Shown here piece after piece: positions 7,999 through 17,716 of a stretch of DNA of 64,000 bases (position 1 is the stretch's first letter; each line of letters opens with the position of its first letter). The notes under the pieces were generated by a model. The model did not search any database. It was not told the DNA's origin and saw only the letters and a list, made by a program, of their open reading frames with translations. Location: contig JABUFB010000008.1 of assembly GCA_013314775.1 (NCBI GenBank), forward strand, positions 496,001-560,000, given 5' to 3'. The translations under genes were made by a program, and so were the position numbers. The stretch comes from Armatimonadota bacterium (GTDB lineage Bacteria > Armatimonadota > Zipacnadia > Zipacnadales > JABUFB01).

Positions 7999-10302
7999 AT
8001 GCCCACGACGCTGGCCTCGGCAGACGGACAGATCAACCTCGCCAACGACCTTGTCCGCTTTGTGTTCAGTCTCGGACATGGTGGTGCACTGGTCTCAATC
8101 GTGGACCTCGCCACCGGCACCGAGCTTGTGCGCGACCAGAACGCGCCTCGACTGCTGTGGCGTATTGGCCTGCGGCGCAGCGCCGCACCGAACTTGGAGT
8201 GGCTCAACAGTGACCAGGCGGCGTCGGTGGCATGGGAGAGCGTCGAGACGAGTGAAGGGGAGACCCTCGAACTGATTTCGTCCGGGCTCCCAGAGCCCGG
8301 CATGACCGTGCGCGTGCGGGTGACGCTGCCGCACGAGTCCGCGCTCAGCGCTTGGCGCATCGAGGTAGATGGCCCGGGGGATGATCTGGCGGTCTGCGAG
8401 CTGACCTGCCCGGTCCTTTGCGGGCTGGTGAAACTCGGCGACCCGGCGCCGGGTGAGGCTCTTCTCTTCCCGGTGCAGAGCGAAGCTTACCTGTATCGGA
8501 ATCCCTTCCCGGTACGCGACAGCCTGCCGCTGAAAGCCGGAGCGGGACCGGAGACGGCGGATGTGGGTGTGGGGACTGTCGGCGGACGGTATCCGGGGGC
8601 CATCGGCCTGCAGATGGCCGCCCTGTACAACGACGCGGCGGGCTTGTACTTCGCGACCCATGACGCGGGCCAGCACCCGAAGGACCTGAGGATGGGACCG
8701 TTTCCCGACCTGGGGCAAACCCCGGTGCTCCAGGTCACCCACTACCTCAGCGAGTTCCCGGGCCAGGAGGCGGGTACTGACTACGATACCATCGTCGGTG
8801 TGTTCCATGGCGACTGGTATGCTGCCGCCGACATCTACAAGCAGTGGGCGACGAGCCAGTGGTGGTGCAAGAAGAAACTGTGGGACCGGGACATTGCGGG
8901 ATGGTTGCGCGAGGGGGTGGGCGGGGTCTTCCAGATGTCCAACTACCACATGCCCCGTCTGGTCATGAACCACTCGATGAGACAGATCGCCGACACGGTG
9001 AATGAGATTTCGCGCCGTGCCGGAGTGCCACTGCTCAGCTTGACCTTCAACTGGGAAGGCGGCGGTGCATGGACCGGCCCCGCAGGGTTTTTCCCTCCGC
9101 GCGAGGGTGAGGAGCAGTTCCGGGCAGCGATGGCGAAGCTGCGAGAGGCCGGCAACTACGGGTTCGTCTACATCACCGGGAACAACTGGTACGTGAAGAA
9201 CGGGTACGACCCGCCCTGGGACAGTTGGCCGCGCTTCCGGGCAGAGGGCGAACACATCGCCCTTCGCAGGCCAGATGGCGAGTACACGGTGATGAGCTGG
9301 TTCGACAACTGGGAAGTGGTGCGCCTGTGCCCTGTGCCTGACGACGCCTTGCCGCTGCACGTGGATGTGGCGCTCAAATGCCTGGAATTGGGCTGCACGG
9401 TGGTGCAGATCGACAACTTCCCCTGTGGCGGCAGTGAGGCGTGCTATGAGCCGGAGCACGGGCATCCCATGGGGCACGGCCCGTGGTGGTCACTGGCCTG
9501 CGCGCGGATACTGGACGAGACCCGGCGTCGCGCCAAGGCAGCGTACCCGGACTGCGCATTCTCCACTGAAGGTGTCAGCGAGAATTTCATCCCCTGGCTG
9601 GACCTGTATGACCAACGGGCCGGGAACATGGAGTACTTCGGCCACTACTCGCGCGGCATGCCCATGGGCGGCGAGACGGTTCCCCTGTTCAATTACGTCT
9701 ACAATGAGTACATCGGCTCATACTACGCCGCCATGCCCGAATGCAACCGCCCCGAGGTCCTGTACTGGACGCGGGGCATCGGCAAAGCCATATGCCAGGG
9801 CGTGTTGCCTTCAGCGGGACGCTACTTTCCTGACCCGCCTGACCACAACCCGGTCACTCTCGCTTTCTACGAGCGAGTCGTCCGCGCCACCGGCCGCGAA
9901 CTGTACCCCTATCTCATGTTTGGCGAGATGCTCCGGCCGCCTGACATCGATGTGCCGTCCTTCACCGCGCAGTACCTGAAGTTCATGTATGACGGTCACA
10001 GAATGGTCCATCAGATGGACCCCAATGATCGGCACGAGGTGACCGACCGCGCAATTCAGAACGCGGCTTTCCGGGGCCGGGATGGCAGCGTCTGCCTGCT
10101 GTTTGTGAATGTCACCGACCAGCCGGTAGAGTTCTCATGCCAACTGCCGGATTACGGCCTGCCTGGAAGCGTGAGCATCGAGCGCATCACCAACAGCCAA
10201 TCGGAACATTGGCTCGATGGGGTCTCCTTGCCGCGGAACGTGAACCTCGGCATGGAGCCTTTCTCCATCACGCTGATCATCGTCCGGGAGGTACAGGCAT
10301 GA
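7999..10302 (+). CDS. DUF6259-like TIM-barrel glycoside hydrolase
   Basis: 767 residues. ATG at 7999 chosen because GGGAG precedes it; the upstream open frame lacks a ribosome site and is Arg-rich like noncoding GC-rich DNA. No signal peptide, so probably cytoplasmic. The N-terminal ~250 residues are a beta-sandwich (ASADGQINLANDLVRFVF) typical of galactose-mutarotase-like domains. A TIM barrel follows (LLSLTFNWEGGGAW, YGFVYITGNNWYV, CTVVQIDNFPCGG, CAFSTEGVSE), then a short C-terminal beta-domain. This resembles proteins grouped as DUF6259, glycosidase-like and uncharacterised. D and E of QIDNF and STEG are plausible catalytic residues. Its stop overlaps the next start (ATGA), so translation with the URO-D gene is coupled. 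Confidence 0.65.
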   Translation: MPTTLASADGQINLANDLVRFVFSLGHGGALVSIVDLATGTELVRDQNAPRLLWRIGLRRSAAPNLEWLNSDQAASVAWESVETSEGETLELISSGLPEPGMTVRVRVTLPHESALSAWRIEVDGPGDDLAVCELTCPVLCGLVKLGDPAPGEALLFPVQSEAYLYRNPFPVRDSLPLKAGAGPETADVGVGTVGGRYPGAIGLQMAALYNDAAGLYFATHDAGQHPKDLRMGPFPDLGQTPVLQVTHYLSEFPGQEAGTDYDTIVGVFHGDWYAAADIYKQWATSQWWCKKKLWDRDIAGWLREGVGGVFQMSNYHMPRLVMNHSMRQIADTVNEISRRAGVPLLSLTFNWEGGGAWTGPAGFFPPREGEEQFRAAMAKLREAGNYGFVYITGNNWYVKNGYDPPWDSWPRFRAEGEHIALRRPDGEYTVMSWFDNWEVVRLCPVPDDALPLHVDVALKCLELGCTVVQIDNFPCGGSEACYEPEHGHPMGHGPWWSLACARILDETRRRAKAAYPDCAFSTEGVSENFIPWLDLYDQRAGNMEYFGHYSRGMPMGGETVPLFNYVYNEYIGSYYAAMPECNRPEVLYWTRGIGKAICQGVLPSAGRYFPDPPDHNPVTLAFYERVVRATGRELYPYLMFGEMLRPPDIDVPSFTAQYLKFMYDGHRMVHQMDPNDRHEVTDRAIQNAAFRGRDGSVCLLFVNVTDQPVEFSCQLPDYGLPGSVSIERITNSQSEHWLDGVSLPRNVNLGMEPFSITLIIVREVQA

Positions 10303-11417
10303 CCGCTCGAGAGCGTTTCATGGGTTGTATGACATTCGAGCCGGTGGACCATGCTCCGAACATGGAGATCGCGGTCTGGGCGCAGACCCGGGAACGGTGG
10401 ATCAACGAGGGCATGCCCGAAGAGTACAACACTTCTTTCATGCATCGCGGCGAGCCTGCGCTGGGCCTGGAAGGATATGAAACGCTGGCCATCGACGCCA
10501 CCGGACCAGTGCCGCCGGTGGAGCAGGTAGTGCTGGAGAACACGCAAGAGCATGTCGTGTTCGTGGACGGCTTCGGTCGCAAGCGCCGCGCGCGCAAGAG
10601 CGGCACCGTGGGCGGCACCCGCATGAGCATGGACACCTACATGGACTTTCCGGTGAAAGACGCGAAGTCCTTCCGCGAGTATCGCCAAAGGTACGAGGGC
10701 CCCGCTGAGGAGCGCTACCCGGAAGGCTGGGACGCGCCCGACAGCCCGCTGAGGAGCACCGACCTGCCGCTGACGCTGATGAACCCGCTCGGGGGGACTT
10801 TCGGCTACTACTCCATGCTGCGCAACTGGATCGGCACCGAGAAACTGTCATTTCTGTGGTACGACGACCCCGCGCTGATCCACGAGTGCCTGGAGTTCCT
10901 GACGGACTTCATCCTGCGCATCCTGGAACCCGCGGTGCGGGAGCTGTCCTTCGACTTCGTCATCATCCACGAAGACATGGCGGGCAAGGGCGGCCCTCTC
11001 ATAGGCCCGAACCACTTCGCGCAGTTCCTGCTACCTCACTACAAGCGGTACATCGAGTTCCTCAAGTCGAACGGGATTCGCCTGGTGCTCGTGGATACTG
11101 ATGGCGACCACAATGTGCTGACGCCCGTGTTCCTGGAAGCCGGCGTGGACGGATTCAACCCCATGGAGCGCGCAGCGGGCATGGACCCTGTGCAGATGCG
11201 CCGCGAATTCGGAAAGTCCGTCTGCATGATCGGCGGGGTGGACAAGCGCGAGATCGCCAAGGGTCCGGCGGCGATCGACGCCGAACTGGCGCGACTGGTC
11301 CCGGTAATCGAGAGCGGCGGCTTTGTGCCCACCATCGACCACGCCGTTCACCCGGATGTCTCGTACGCGGACTTCTTGTACTACCTGGAAGCCAAGCGCA
11401 GGATCCTGGGCTGCTGA
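10299..11417 (+). CDS. uroporphyrinogen decarboxylase (URO-D)-family protein, probable methyltransferase-like
   Basis: 372 residues. The start overlaps the upstream stop as ATGA, with GGGAGG inside the upstream gene; earlier in-frame starts are excluded by this. It begins MTARERFMGCMTFEPVDHAP, the usual opening of the URO-D superfamily (PF01208), and ends with the family GGF.P..DH...P.vs...F..Y pattern. Around residue 265 it has DTDGD where methylcobamide:CoM-methyltransferase-like members have H-x-C, so it lacks this zinc motif. It is unlikely to be haem-pathway HemE, since no other haem genes are near and six paralogues occur in the window. Its coupling to a glycosidase suggests a step on a sugar-derived substrate; substrate unknown. 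Confidence 0.75.
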   Translation: MTARERFMGCMTFEPVDHAPNMEIAVWAQTRERWINEGMPEEYNTSFMHRGEPALGLEGYETLAIDATGPVPPVEQVVLENTQEHVVFVDGFGRKRRARKSGTVGGTRMSMDTYMDFPVKDAKSFREYRQRYEGPAEERYPEGWDAPDSPLRSTDLPLTLMNPLGGTFGYYSMLRNWIGTEKLSFLWYDDPALIHECLEFLTDFILRILEPAVRELSFDFVIIHEDMAGKGGPLIGPNHFAQFLLPHYKRYIEFLKSNGIRLVLVDTDGDHNVLTPVFLEAGVDGFNPMERAAGMDPVQMRREFGKSVCMIGGVDKREIAKGPAAIDAELARLVPVIESGGFVPTIDHAVHPDVSYADFLYYLEAKRRILGC

Positions 11418-11443
11418 CACTGCAGATCGGAGCTGACACCGAC

Positions 11444-14206
11444 ATGGATGACCAGACTTGCCGCTTCCCCGCCCGCGTAAACCCGGTGCTGCTGCATCCG
11501 CGGGAACGGCGCGTGAGTCTCAGCGGGCAGTGGAGGTTCCGTCTGGACCCGGAGAACGTTGGCCTGGCGCGGGAGTGGTACTTGAACCCGCACTGCATCG
11601 GAGAGCCGATCAACGTTCCCGGCTCCTGGCAGGGCCAGGGGTTCGGGCATGACGGAGATGATGAGCTGTGGGATTTCCGCCTGCGCGCTCGTGTATTCCG
11701 GGCAACCTACCAGGGAACCGGCTGGTATGCCCGACAGTTCCGGATGCCTGCTGACTGGCAGGGCGTCCGGGTCTGGCTGAATTTCGGCGGCGCTCATCCC
11801 AGCGCGGACGTGTGGCTGAACGGGGAGAAGGTCGGCGGGAATGACATGCCCTTCGTACCATTCGCTTTCGAGGTGACAGGACTGCTGCGCGCGGACAGGG
11901 ACAATGACCTCGTTGTTCGCATCCACGAGCACAACCGCATCTACGGACTGGCCTACAACTGGCAGGGCAACTGGTCGGGCCTTTACCGCGATGTGGAACT
12001 CACCGCGACCGGGAGAGCGCATTTGCAGGAAGTCCATCTGCTGCCCAACGCAGACGCCGAAAGGATCCGCGTCCGCGCCTGGGCTCCCGGTGTCCCCGAT
12101 GGTTCCGTTCTGCGCATCGCTGCCCATCGCGCCGACGGTTCCGGGCAGGCGCACAGTGCGGAGTTGCCCGTCCAGGGCGGGCACATTCAGGGTGAGCTGC
12201 GCGTACCCGGGCCGGTGTTGTGGAGCCCGGATGACCCGTCATTGTACCGTGTGGACATGGAACTGGTGGACGGGGAGGCCACCCTCGACGCGCGCTCGGA
12301 GCGTACCGGTTTCGTGAAGCTTTCCACCGAGGGCAGGCGGTTTCTGATCAATGATGAGCCGTACTTCATCCGTGGCACCGGGGATTTCATCAGTTGCCCT
12401 GAGACCGGGTGCCCTGATACAGATCGGGATCGCTGGCGCCGGAAGCTCCAGACATTGCGCGACTATGGCTACAACCAGGTGCGCTGCCAGTCGTACGTGT
12501 ACGCGCCGGAGTACTTCGACGCGGCGGATGAAGTGGGACTGCTGATCCAGAGCGAGATGGGCGCGCTGGGCGGTTGGGGAGGGCACAACCAGTGGCACCT
12601 GTACGCGTGGCCCGCGCCGCATCCGGACCACTGCCCGATACTCAGACGCCAGTGGAACCTGGTGGTCCGTCGCGATGCGAACCACCCCTCCGCCGCGACC
12701 TACTGCATGAGCAACGAGCTTGGCGCGAGCACACTCTATCCGCGCATTGCCTGGCGCTGTTACAACGAAACGAAGGCCATCAAACCCCACGCCATGGTGA
12801 TCTGGACCGACGGGGGGTACAACCCCGACCTGCCTGGTGACTTCATCAACACCAACTGGCCGGACAGTCAGGAACCGCCAGACAAGCCGATCATCGAGCA
12901 CGAATTCCGGTGGTGGAGTTCCTTCCCCGATCCGCGCGTGAGCCGCAAGTACTCCGGCGCGGTGCGCCACTATGCCGGAGACATCGCTGGCGAGGCCGCC
13001 CGAAACCGTGGCCAGCAGCACCTGCTGGAGACCTACGCCCACAACAGCCAGCGCCTGCAGTTCATCGAGGCGAAGGCCCGAATGGAGCAGTGCCGGCGCG
13101 ACCGGGCTTTCCTCGCGGGAATCTCGCACTTCAACGCCATGGACACAAATCCCTCACCCCAGGGGATCATCGACGAGTTCTATGAGCGCAAGCTGGTCGA
13201 CGCGGAGACCTGGCTGCAGACCAACGGGGACACGGTGATCCTGAGCGACCTCGGCCTGGATGATCGCGTGCTTGTCAGTGGCGCGGAGTTCCACTGCTCG
13301 CTGGCCGTGTCGGACTACTCGCACCCGCCATTTGTCGATCCGCTCCTCACGTGGTCCCTTGCCGAAACCGGAGGCGAGGGTGCTTCTGGTCGCCTCAAGT
13401 GGAAACACATGCCTTTCGCCACCTGCCCGGCGGGTGAGATCGGCTGCGCGCTGCCATTTGTGGATCGTCCCCTTCGCATCCGGTTGCACACGGAACTGTC
13501 AGACGGCCCGCGTATCGTGACGAACGCGTGGGACCTGTGGGTCTTCCCGGAACCGGTGCGACTGACGGCCACGGTGCGCTATGGAGAGCCCAGGAACACG
13601 TGGGTCGCAGCGTGGGAAGACTTGCCTGTGACCGGCGCGGAGGGCCTTCCGGCGGGTGGCCTTGTGCTTACGGAAGTGCTCGATGATGCTATCGTCAACT
13701 ACGCGCGGTCAGGCGGAACGGTGCTGCTCGCTGCGGCCGAGGGTCTCGTGCGCCCTCACCAGCCCAACTTCGGCTACGTGCGCTATTTCCTGACTCCGCC
13801 GGCCAACTACGGTCCCTATGAGGACGGGCAGAATGGCACGGTGATTCGCGATCACCCATTGCTGGGCGATTTCCCCCACGAGGGGTTCGCCGACCTGCCC
13901 TTCTTCCGCATGATCGATGGAGCTCCGCCGCTGGCGCTGGAACCCTTCGGGCTGAACGACGAAGATCCGATCGTCCGGGTGATCCACCGTTACCCGGTGC
14001 TGCACCCGCTGGGCTATCTCGTGGAACGGTCGGTCGGTTCTGGCCGATTGATCATCTCTGCCTTCGACCTCCAGCCTCAGTGGCCCGAGGCTCGATACCT
14101 CCTGCAATGTTTCGCGCGCGCCGCCGGAGATCCGCGCGCCATCCGGCCAGCGGAACTGAGCGACCGGTCCGTCGCTCTGGTACGGGAGGCAAGCTCGGGC
14201 CTGTAG
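11444..14206 (+). CDS. GH2-family glycoside hydrolase
   Basis: 920 residues, no signal peptide. Domains: jelly-roll sugar-binding domain (about 20-190, with GTGWYARQFRMP, VWLNGEKVG and NWSGLYRDVEL), an Ig-like domain (195-290), and a TIM barrel from ~295 (FLINDEPYFIRGTG, YGYNQVRCQSY). The acid/base is E425 in CMSNELG; the nucleophile is probably E485 in KPIIEHEF. This is the GH2 layout of beta-galactosidases, beta-glucuronidases and beta-mannosidases; which one cannot be read. About 300 further residues after the barrel form extra domains, including a Rossmann-like part (GGTVLLAAAEGL). Third gene of the operon with the DUF6259-like and URO-D genes, 26 bases after the latter. Likely an intracellular oligosaccharide trimmer. 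Confidence 0.85.
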   Translation: MDDQTCRFPARVNPVLLHPRERRVSLSGQWRFRLDPENVGLAREWYLNPHCIGEPINVPGSWQGQGFGHDGDDELWDFRLRARVFRATYQGTGWYARQFRMPADWQGVRVWLNFGGAHPSADVWLNGEKVGGNDMPFVPFAFEVTGLLRADRDNDLVVRIHEHNRIYGLAYNWQGNWSGLYRDVELTATGRAHLQEVHLLPNADAERIRVRAWAPGVPDGSVLRIAAHRADGSGQAHSAELPVQGGHIQGELRVPGPVLWSPDDPSLYRVDMELVDGEATLDARSERTGFVKLSTEGRRFLINDEPYFIRGTGDFISCPETGCPDTDRDRWRRKLQTLRDYGYNQVRCQSYVYAPEYFDAADEVGLLIQSEMGALGGWGGHNQWHLYAWPAPHPDHCPILRRQWNLVVRRDANHPSAATYCMSNELGASTLYPRIAWRCYNETKAIKPHAMVIWTDGGYNPDLPGDFINTNWPDSQEPPDKPIIEHEFRWWSSFPDPRVSRKYSGAVRHYAGDIAGEAARNRGQQHLLETYAHNSQRLQFIEAKARMEQCRRDRAFLAGISHFNAMDTNPSPQGIIDEFYERKLVDAETWLQTNGDTVILSDLGLDDRVLVSGAEFHCSLAVSDYSHPPFVDPLLTWSLAETGGEGASGRLKWKHMPFATCPAGEIGCALPFVDRPLRIRLHTELSDGPRIVTNAWDLWVFPEPVRLTATVRYGEPRNTWVAAWEDLPVTGAEGLPAGGLVLTEVLDDAIVNYARSGGTVLLAAAEGLVRPHQPNFGYVRYFLTPPANYGPYEDGQNGTVIRDHPLLGDFPHEGFADLPFFRMIDGAPPLALEPFGLNDEDPIVRVIHRYPVLHPLGYLVERSVGSGRLIISAFDLQPQWPEARYLLQCFARAAGDPRAIRPAELSDRSVALVREASSGL

Positions 14207-14220
14207 TTGCCTGACCCACG

Positions 14221-16464
14221 TCACCGTGCCACGATCACGTGCTTTTCCGTCCCTGGATGCCGGAGCACGATCACGCCGGAGGCCTCGAGCTTCCAACAGT
14301 CATGGTTCACCGTGATCTGCGGGCCTTTGCCCAGGGAACGCGGCAGGCGCACGCGCATCTGTCCCGGCACTCGGCCCGTCCTCCCAAGGCTGATGCTGAC
14401 GGTGAACGACCCGCTCGCGTCCGTCCGAGCCTTGAGGCTCACCGGGCACCAGCGCGTGGGCACATTGCGCGCCACGACACCCTCCCTGTCAGCCAGCCAT
14501 GCCTCCGGGCACGCACGCAGAATGTGCAGTACATCGCGATCCCATTCCTCGTCCACCAGCATGCACTTTAGCATGAGTGGCGCCATCGCCTGGCATGGGA
14601 CGACCTGCTCCTGGCCCCGGGCATGAGCGCGGTGCACCCGGCCGCCAGGTTCCGCGCCCGCAGGCACCGTGCGGTTCGGGTCGATCTGGATACCCTCGTA
14701 CGAGGCCCAGTTGCCCCGAGAATGGTGGTGCGCCAAGTGCCCATAGAAGGACATCAGGTAGCCATCGACGTCGTCCAGGTCCAGCAGGCCTCGACAGTAA
14801 TGCCAGGCGGGCCAATCGTCGAGGCTCTCCCCGAACCGCGTGGTCCCCAGGAGTTCGCCACCATGGCTGCGACGGTACTCCACCACAGTGCGGACGGCCC
14901 TTTTCTCCAGAATGCCTCCCGAGACCATCTCCAGCAGATAGCGGTAGTTGCAGTAGGATGCGTGGTTGCTCTCGGTGAGGCGATCGAAGGCCCGCACCAC
15001 GTCGGCGCCCGGCGGGACAAAGCCCGGCGTCTGCTTCATGGCGGCTGCGACGGCCCGACGGATGTCCCTCTCGTAGCAGGTGGCCTCCGCGAGCAGCGCA
15101 TCCGCCTCGGGATTTCCGCTGGGCTCGAGGTCGCCCATCGCGCACCCCATCTCGCGGATGCCCCGGCAGACCCAGACATCCCCCGCGTAGTAGACCTTGC
15201 TCCACTCACCCTCCACGTTGTGGTAGTCCGCCTCGGGCAGGCCGGGGATCATCCCGCAGCGCAAGGGGTCGTTTGCGTTGCGGCGCATGGATTCCTCACG
15301 CAGGCCACGAAGCCGGCTGATGATCCGCCGGAGAATGGGCAGATGGGCCTCAAACCATACGCGGTCATGCGACAGTCGAGCGTATCTGGCAGCCAGCGCG
15401 AGAACCTGACCGTACTCCGCCACGGCCGGTCCGTAGTAGTCGAAGCTGCCATCATCATTCACCCGGCGGCTCAGGTAGTGCGCGAGCACGTCGCGGGCAC
15501 GCTCGAGCCGGCCCCACTCCAGGTTCACCCAGGCCAGAAAGATAGTTGCAGGCGGGAAGCTGTCGTGCATCGGCTGGTCGTACTGCCCCACTCCGTAACG
15601 CGGCAGGATGCCCCGGAAAGTCAGGTCGGCCAGACGAAGGGACGCATGCACACCTTCCTCCACCGCGGCTTCCGGAACGCGGAACTGCGCCCCACGGCAG
15701 AGGTAATCCTGGTGTCGCCGCCACGCTGTCAGGAGAGCAGCGTAGAAGTCCGCCCCGATCTCCTGGCACCCGTCGCACGATCGGTGACAGACCTGACACT
15801 CGCCAACATCGAGGCTCTCAATCACCCGGCGGTAGACCGCGAGCTTCCCCGACGCATCATCGGCAAGCCCAAAGGCGATCATCTCCACGCGCCGGCCGGT
15901 CTGATCGTCGGCAAAGGCGTAGCACACTGCATTCATACTCCCGCCGAGGAGCCCGTGCCTGTAGTGGAAAGACGGATTGGCGGGATCGAATGGAAACGCC
16001 GCTTCAAAGTGGCCCTCGATGGCCCCGTCCGGGCGAACGATGGGTCTCTCGAAGGCTCGGTCGTCACCGAGGAACGTGTCATCCAGAACCGGCGGAAGCA
16101 GGTCCGCAACCGCCGCAAAGCTCACCTCCCCCTGGGCCTGGACCTGCAGGGCAAGCTCGTCTGCTTTACTGTCCAGGAGACGCTGATAGTATTCCGGCTC
16201 AAAGTGCGAGATCGCCGCTCCCTCGGCGTCGGCGAATGGCCGGCTGATCAGGGCTTCCGGCGCGATGCCATGCTCTCTCACGATGCAGATGGCATCCGGG
16301 GTTTCCAGGGCTGCCATGCCGGTGTCCCCGCACTGCCACAGCGCGCGCAATACCCAGCCCGAGACGCACTCGCCCACACTGGCATCTTGCTCTCTATTCG
16401 CGACTCGCAGTCGGGCTGAGGTTCCTCCGGTGAATCCGACAAGTTGCGGCGGTTTTGAAGCCAT
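14221..16464 (-). CDS. alpha/alpha-barrel glycosidase-like protein with CxxCx3CxxC cluster
   Basis: 747 residues, GGAGG six bases before the ATG, no signal peptide. I do not recognise a named family. Residues ~260-600 show the helix and aromatic pattern of a six-hairpin (alpha/alpha) glycosidase: RGILPRYGVGQYDQPMHDSF, WGRLERARDVLAHYL, NDDGSFDYYGP, CNYRYLLEM and DDWPAWHYCRGLLDL. The C-terminal ~80 residues look like a beta-sandwich. Unusual is C223-x2-C226-x3-C230-x2-C233 between the N-terminal half and the barrel, able to bind a metal or a cluster. It converges on the GH2 operon with 14 bases between stops and is divergent from the lactonase gene. Likely role: hydrolase or lyase acting on intracellular oligosaccharides; unproven. 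Confidence 0.55.
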   Translation of the reverse strand: MASKPPQLVGFTGGTSARLRVANREQDASVGECVSGWVLRALWQCGDTGMAALETPDAICIVREHGIAPEALISRPFADAEGAAISHFEPEYYQRLLDSKADELALQVQAQGEVSFAAVADLLPPVLDDTFLGDDRAFERPIVRPDGAIEGHFEAAFPFDPANPSFHYRHGLLGGSMNAVCYAFADDQTGRRVEMIAFGLADDASGKLAVYRRVIESLDVGECQVCHRSCDGCQEIGADFYAALLTAWRRHQDYLCRGAQFRVPEAAVEEGVHASLRLADLTFRGILPRYGVGQYDQPMHDSFPPATIFLAWVNLEWGRLERARDVLAHYLSRRVNDDGSFDYYGPAVAEYGQVLALAARYARLSHDRVWFEAHLPILRRIISRLRGLREESMRRNANDPLRCGMIPGLPEADYHNVEGEWSKVYYAGDVWVCRGIREMGCAMGDLEPSGNPEADALLAEATCYERDIRRAVAAAMKQTPGFVPPGADVVRAFDRLTESNHASYCNYRYLLEMVSGGILEKRAVRTVVEYRRSHGGELLGTTRFGESLDDWPAWHYCRGLLDLDDVDGYLMSFYGHLAHHHSRGNWASYEGIQIDPNRTVPAGAEPGGRVHRAHARGQEQVVPCQAMAPLMLKCMLVDEEWDRDVLHILRACPEAWLADREGVVARNVPTRWCPVSLKARTDASGSFTVSISLGRTGRVPGQMRVRLPRSLGKGPQITVNHDCWKLEASGVIVLRHPGTEKHVIVAR

Positions 16465-16597
16465 CGTTGTCCTCCATCGCTGCCTTGCGGACGGTTAGGA
16501 CGGTACCCATCTCCGTGGGTGCATCAGGAAGGTGCATTCGGGCCGGGTCCGGAAAACCCTCCCCGAGATCTGAACGCGGAGTAACGGAGGCGTGACA

Positions 16598-17644
16598 ATG
16601 CTCACCGTGGGAACCTATTCGGTGCGGGGAAGCAAGGGCATCTATGCTCTGGATTTCGACGCGGAGACGGGGGCCCTCTCGAACCAGAGGCACATCGCGG
16701 ACTTACGCAACCCATCCTTTCTCGCCCTTCACCCGCGGGAGCCCTGGCTCTATGCGGTAAGCGAGGCCGAGGGGCAGGGCGCAGTGGCTGCGATTGCGCT
16801 GCCCGTGGAGCCGGGCCCAGGCACTTTGCTCAACCACGAGAGCACCCGCGGCGTCGGCCCCTGCCACGTGGCGGTGGACCCCACCGGACATTGGGTGGCC
16901 AGTGCGAACTACGTCAGCGGCAGCGTGTGTCTGCATGCGATCCAGGCCGACGGGACACTCGCTCCCGCCGCCGATGTTGCGCAGCACACCGGTTCGGGTC
17001 CGAACCCGGGCAGGCAGGAGGGGCCCCATGCACACTCCGTCACCTTCGACCCGTCCGGCACGTTCATCATCGCCGCCGACCTCGGAATAGACCGGATGCT
17101 TGTCTACCTCCTGGATCGTGAGCTCGGCAAGCTCGTGCCGCACCACCCGGCCGGGCTGGGTGTGAAGCCGGGAGCGGGCCCCCGGCACTTCGCCTTCCAC
17201 CCGACGGGCGAATACGCATACATCATCAATGAACTGGACAACACTGTGGTCGCCTGCGCGTGGGATGCGATGGCGGGGGAACTGAGCGCTCTGCAGACGC
17301 TCTCCACACTGCCCCCGGACTTCACGGAAACCAGCTACTGCGCAGACATTCACGTTCATCCGAACGGGCGGTTCCTCTACGGGACCAACCGCGGCCACGA
17401 CAGCCTCGCGGTGTTCGCGATTGACACGCGAACCGGGCTGCTCGAAGCCACGGGGCATGTGAGTACTGGGGGCCGAAATCCGAGGAACTTCACGATCACC
17501 GCGGACGGAAAGTGGCTGCTCGCGGCTAACCAGGATACGGACAACATCGTGGTCTTCCGGGTAAGCGAAGATGGCGCGGCGCTGGAGCCGGTTGGGGAGC
17601 ATCTCGGAATCCCCGCGCCGGTGTGCCTGGTGTTTGGCAAATGA
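16598..17644 (+). CDS. lactonase family beta-propeller (6-phosphogluconolactonase, Pgl type)
   Basis: 348 residues. ATG at 16598 is used because GGAGG ends seven bases before it; the GTG at 16592 is too close. The sequence is a seven-bladed propeller of the Lactonase family (PF10282): opening TVGTYSVRGSKGIYALDFD, then NPSFLALHP, GPCHVAVDPTGHWVASANY, GPHAHSVTFDPSG, GAGPRHFAFHPTGEYAYIINE and GRNPRNFTITADGKWLLAANQD, which are hallmark blade motifs. No signal peptide. Known members hydrolyse 6-phosphogluconolactone or related sugar lactones. Between glycosidase genes, a sugar-lactone step in monosaccharide oxidation is plausible. A hairpin follows the stop. Confidence 0.87.
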   Translation: MLTVGTYSVRGSKGIYALDFDAETGALSNQRHIADLRNPSFLALHPREPWLYAVSEAEGQGAVAAIALPVEPGPGTLLNHESTRGVGPCHVAVDPTGHWVASANYVSGSVCLHAIQADGTLAPAADVAQHTGSGPNPGRQEGPHAHSVTFDPSGTFIIAADLGIDRMLVYLLDRELGKLVPHHPAGLGVKPGAGPRHFAFHPTGEYAYIINELDNTVVACAWDAMAGELSALQTLSTLPPDFTETSYCADIHVHPNGRFLYGTNRGHDSLAVFAIDTRTGLLEATGHVSTGGRNPRNFTITADGKWLLAANQDTDNIVVFRVSEDGAALEPVGEHLGIPAPVCLVFGK

Positions 17645-17660
17645 CCCGCCGCAAAGCAGA

Positions 17661-17692
17661 GAACGCCGCGATCATTGCACTGCGCGGCGTTC
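17661..17692. terminator. hairpin between convergent genes
   Basis: A perfect 10-bp inverted repeat (17661-17670 with 17683-17692) and a 12-base loop in the 72 bases between the stops of the lactonase gene and a URO-D gene. No long T run follows on the plus strand; on the minus strand it is followed by TCTGCTTT. Probably a two-way transcript end. Confidence 0.6.
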
Positions 17693-17716
17693 CCACTTGC
17701 TACTATTCAGGTACGG

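Noticed and set aside
8095-9477. 460-codon minus-strand open frame opposite the DUF6259-like gene
   Set aside because: Antisense shadow with no ribosome site; the coding strand shows ordered barrel motifs.
10299-11417. HemE (haem biosynthesis uroporphyrinogen decarboxylase)
   Set aside because: Multiple paralogues and glycosidase context, no haem genes nearby; HxCG in sister proteins points to methyltransferase-like relatives.
14623-16419. 598-codon plus-strand open frame antisense to the alpha/alpha-barrel-like gene
   Set aside because: No ribosome site, Arg/His/Pro/Val-rich composition typical of antisense of GC-rich genes; the minus-strand frame has recognisable fold motifs and GGAGG.
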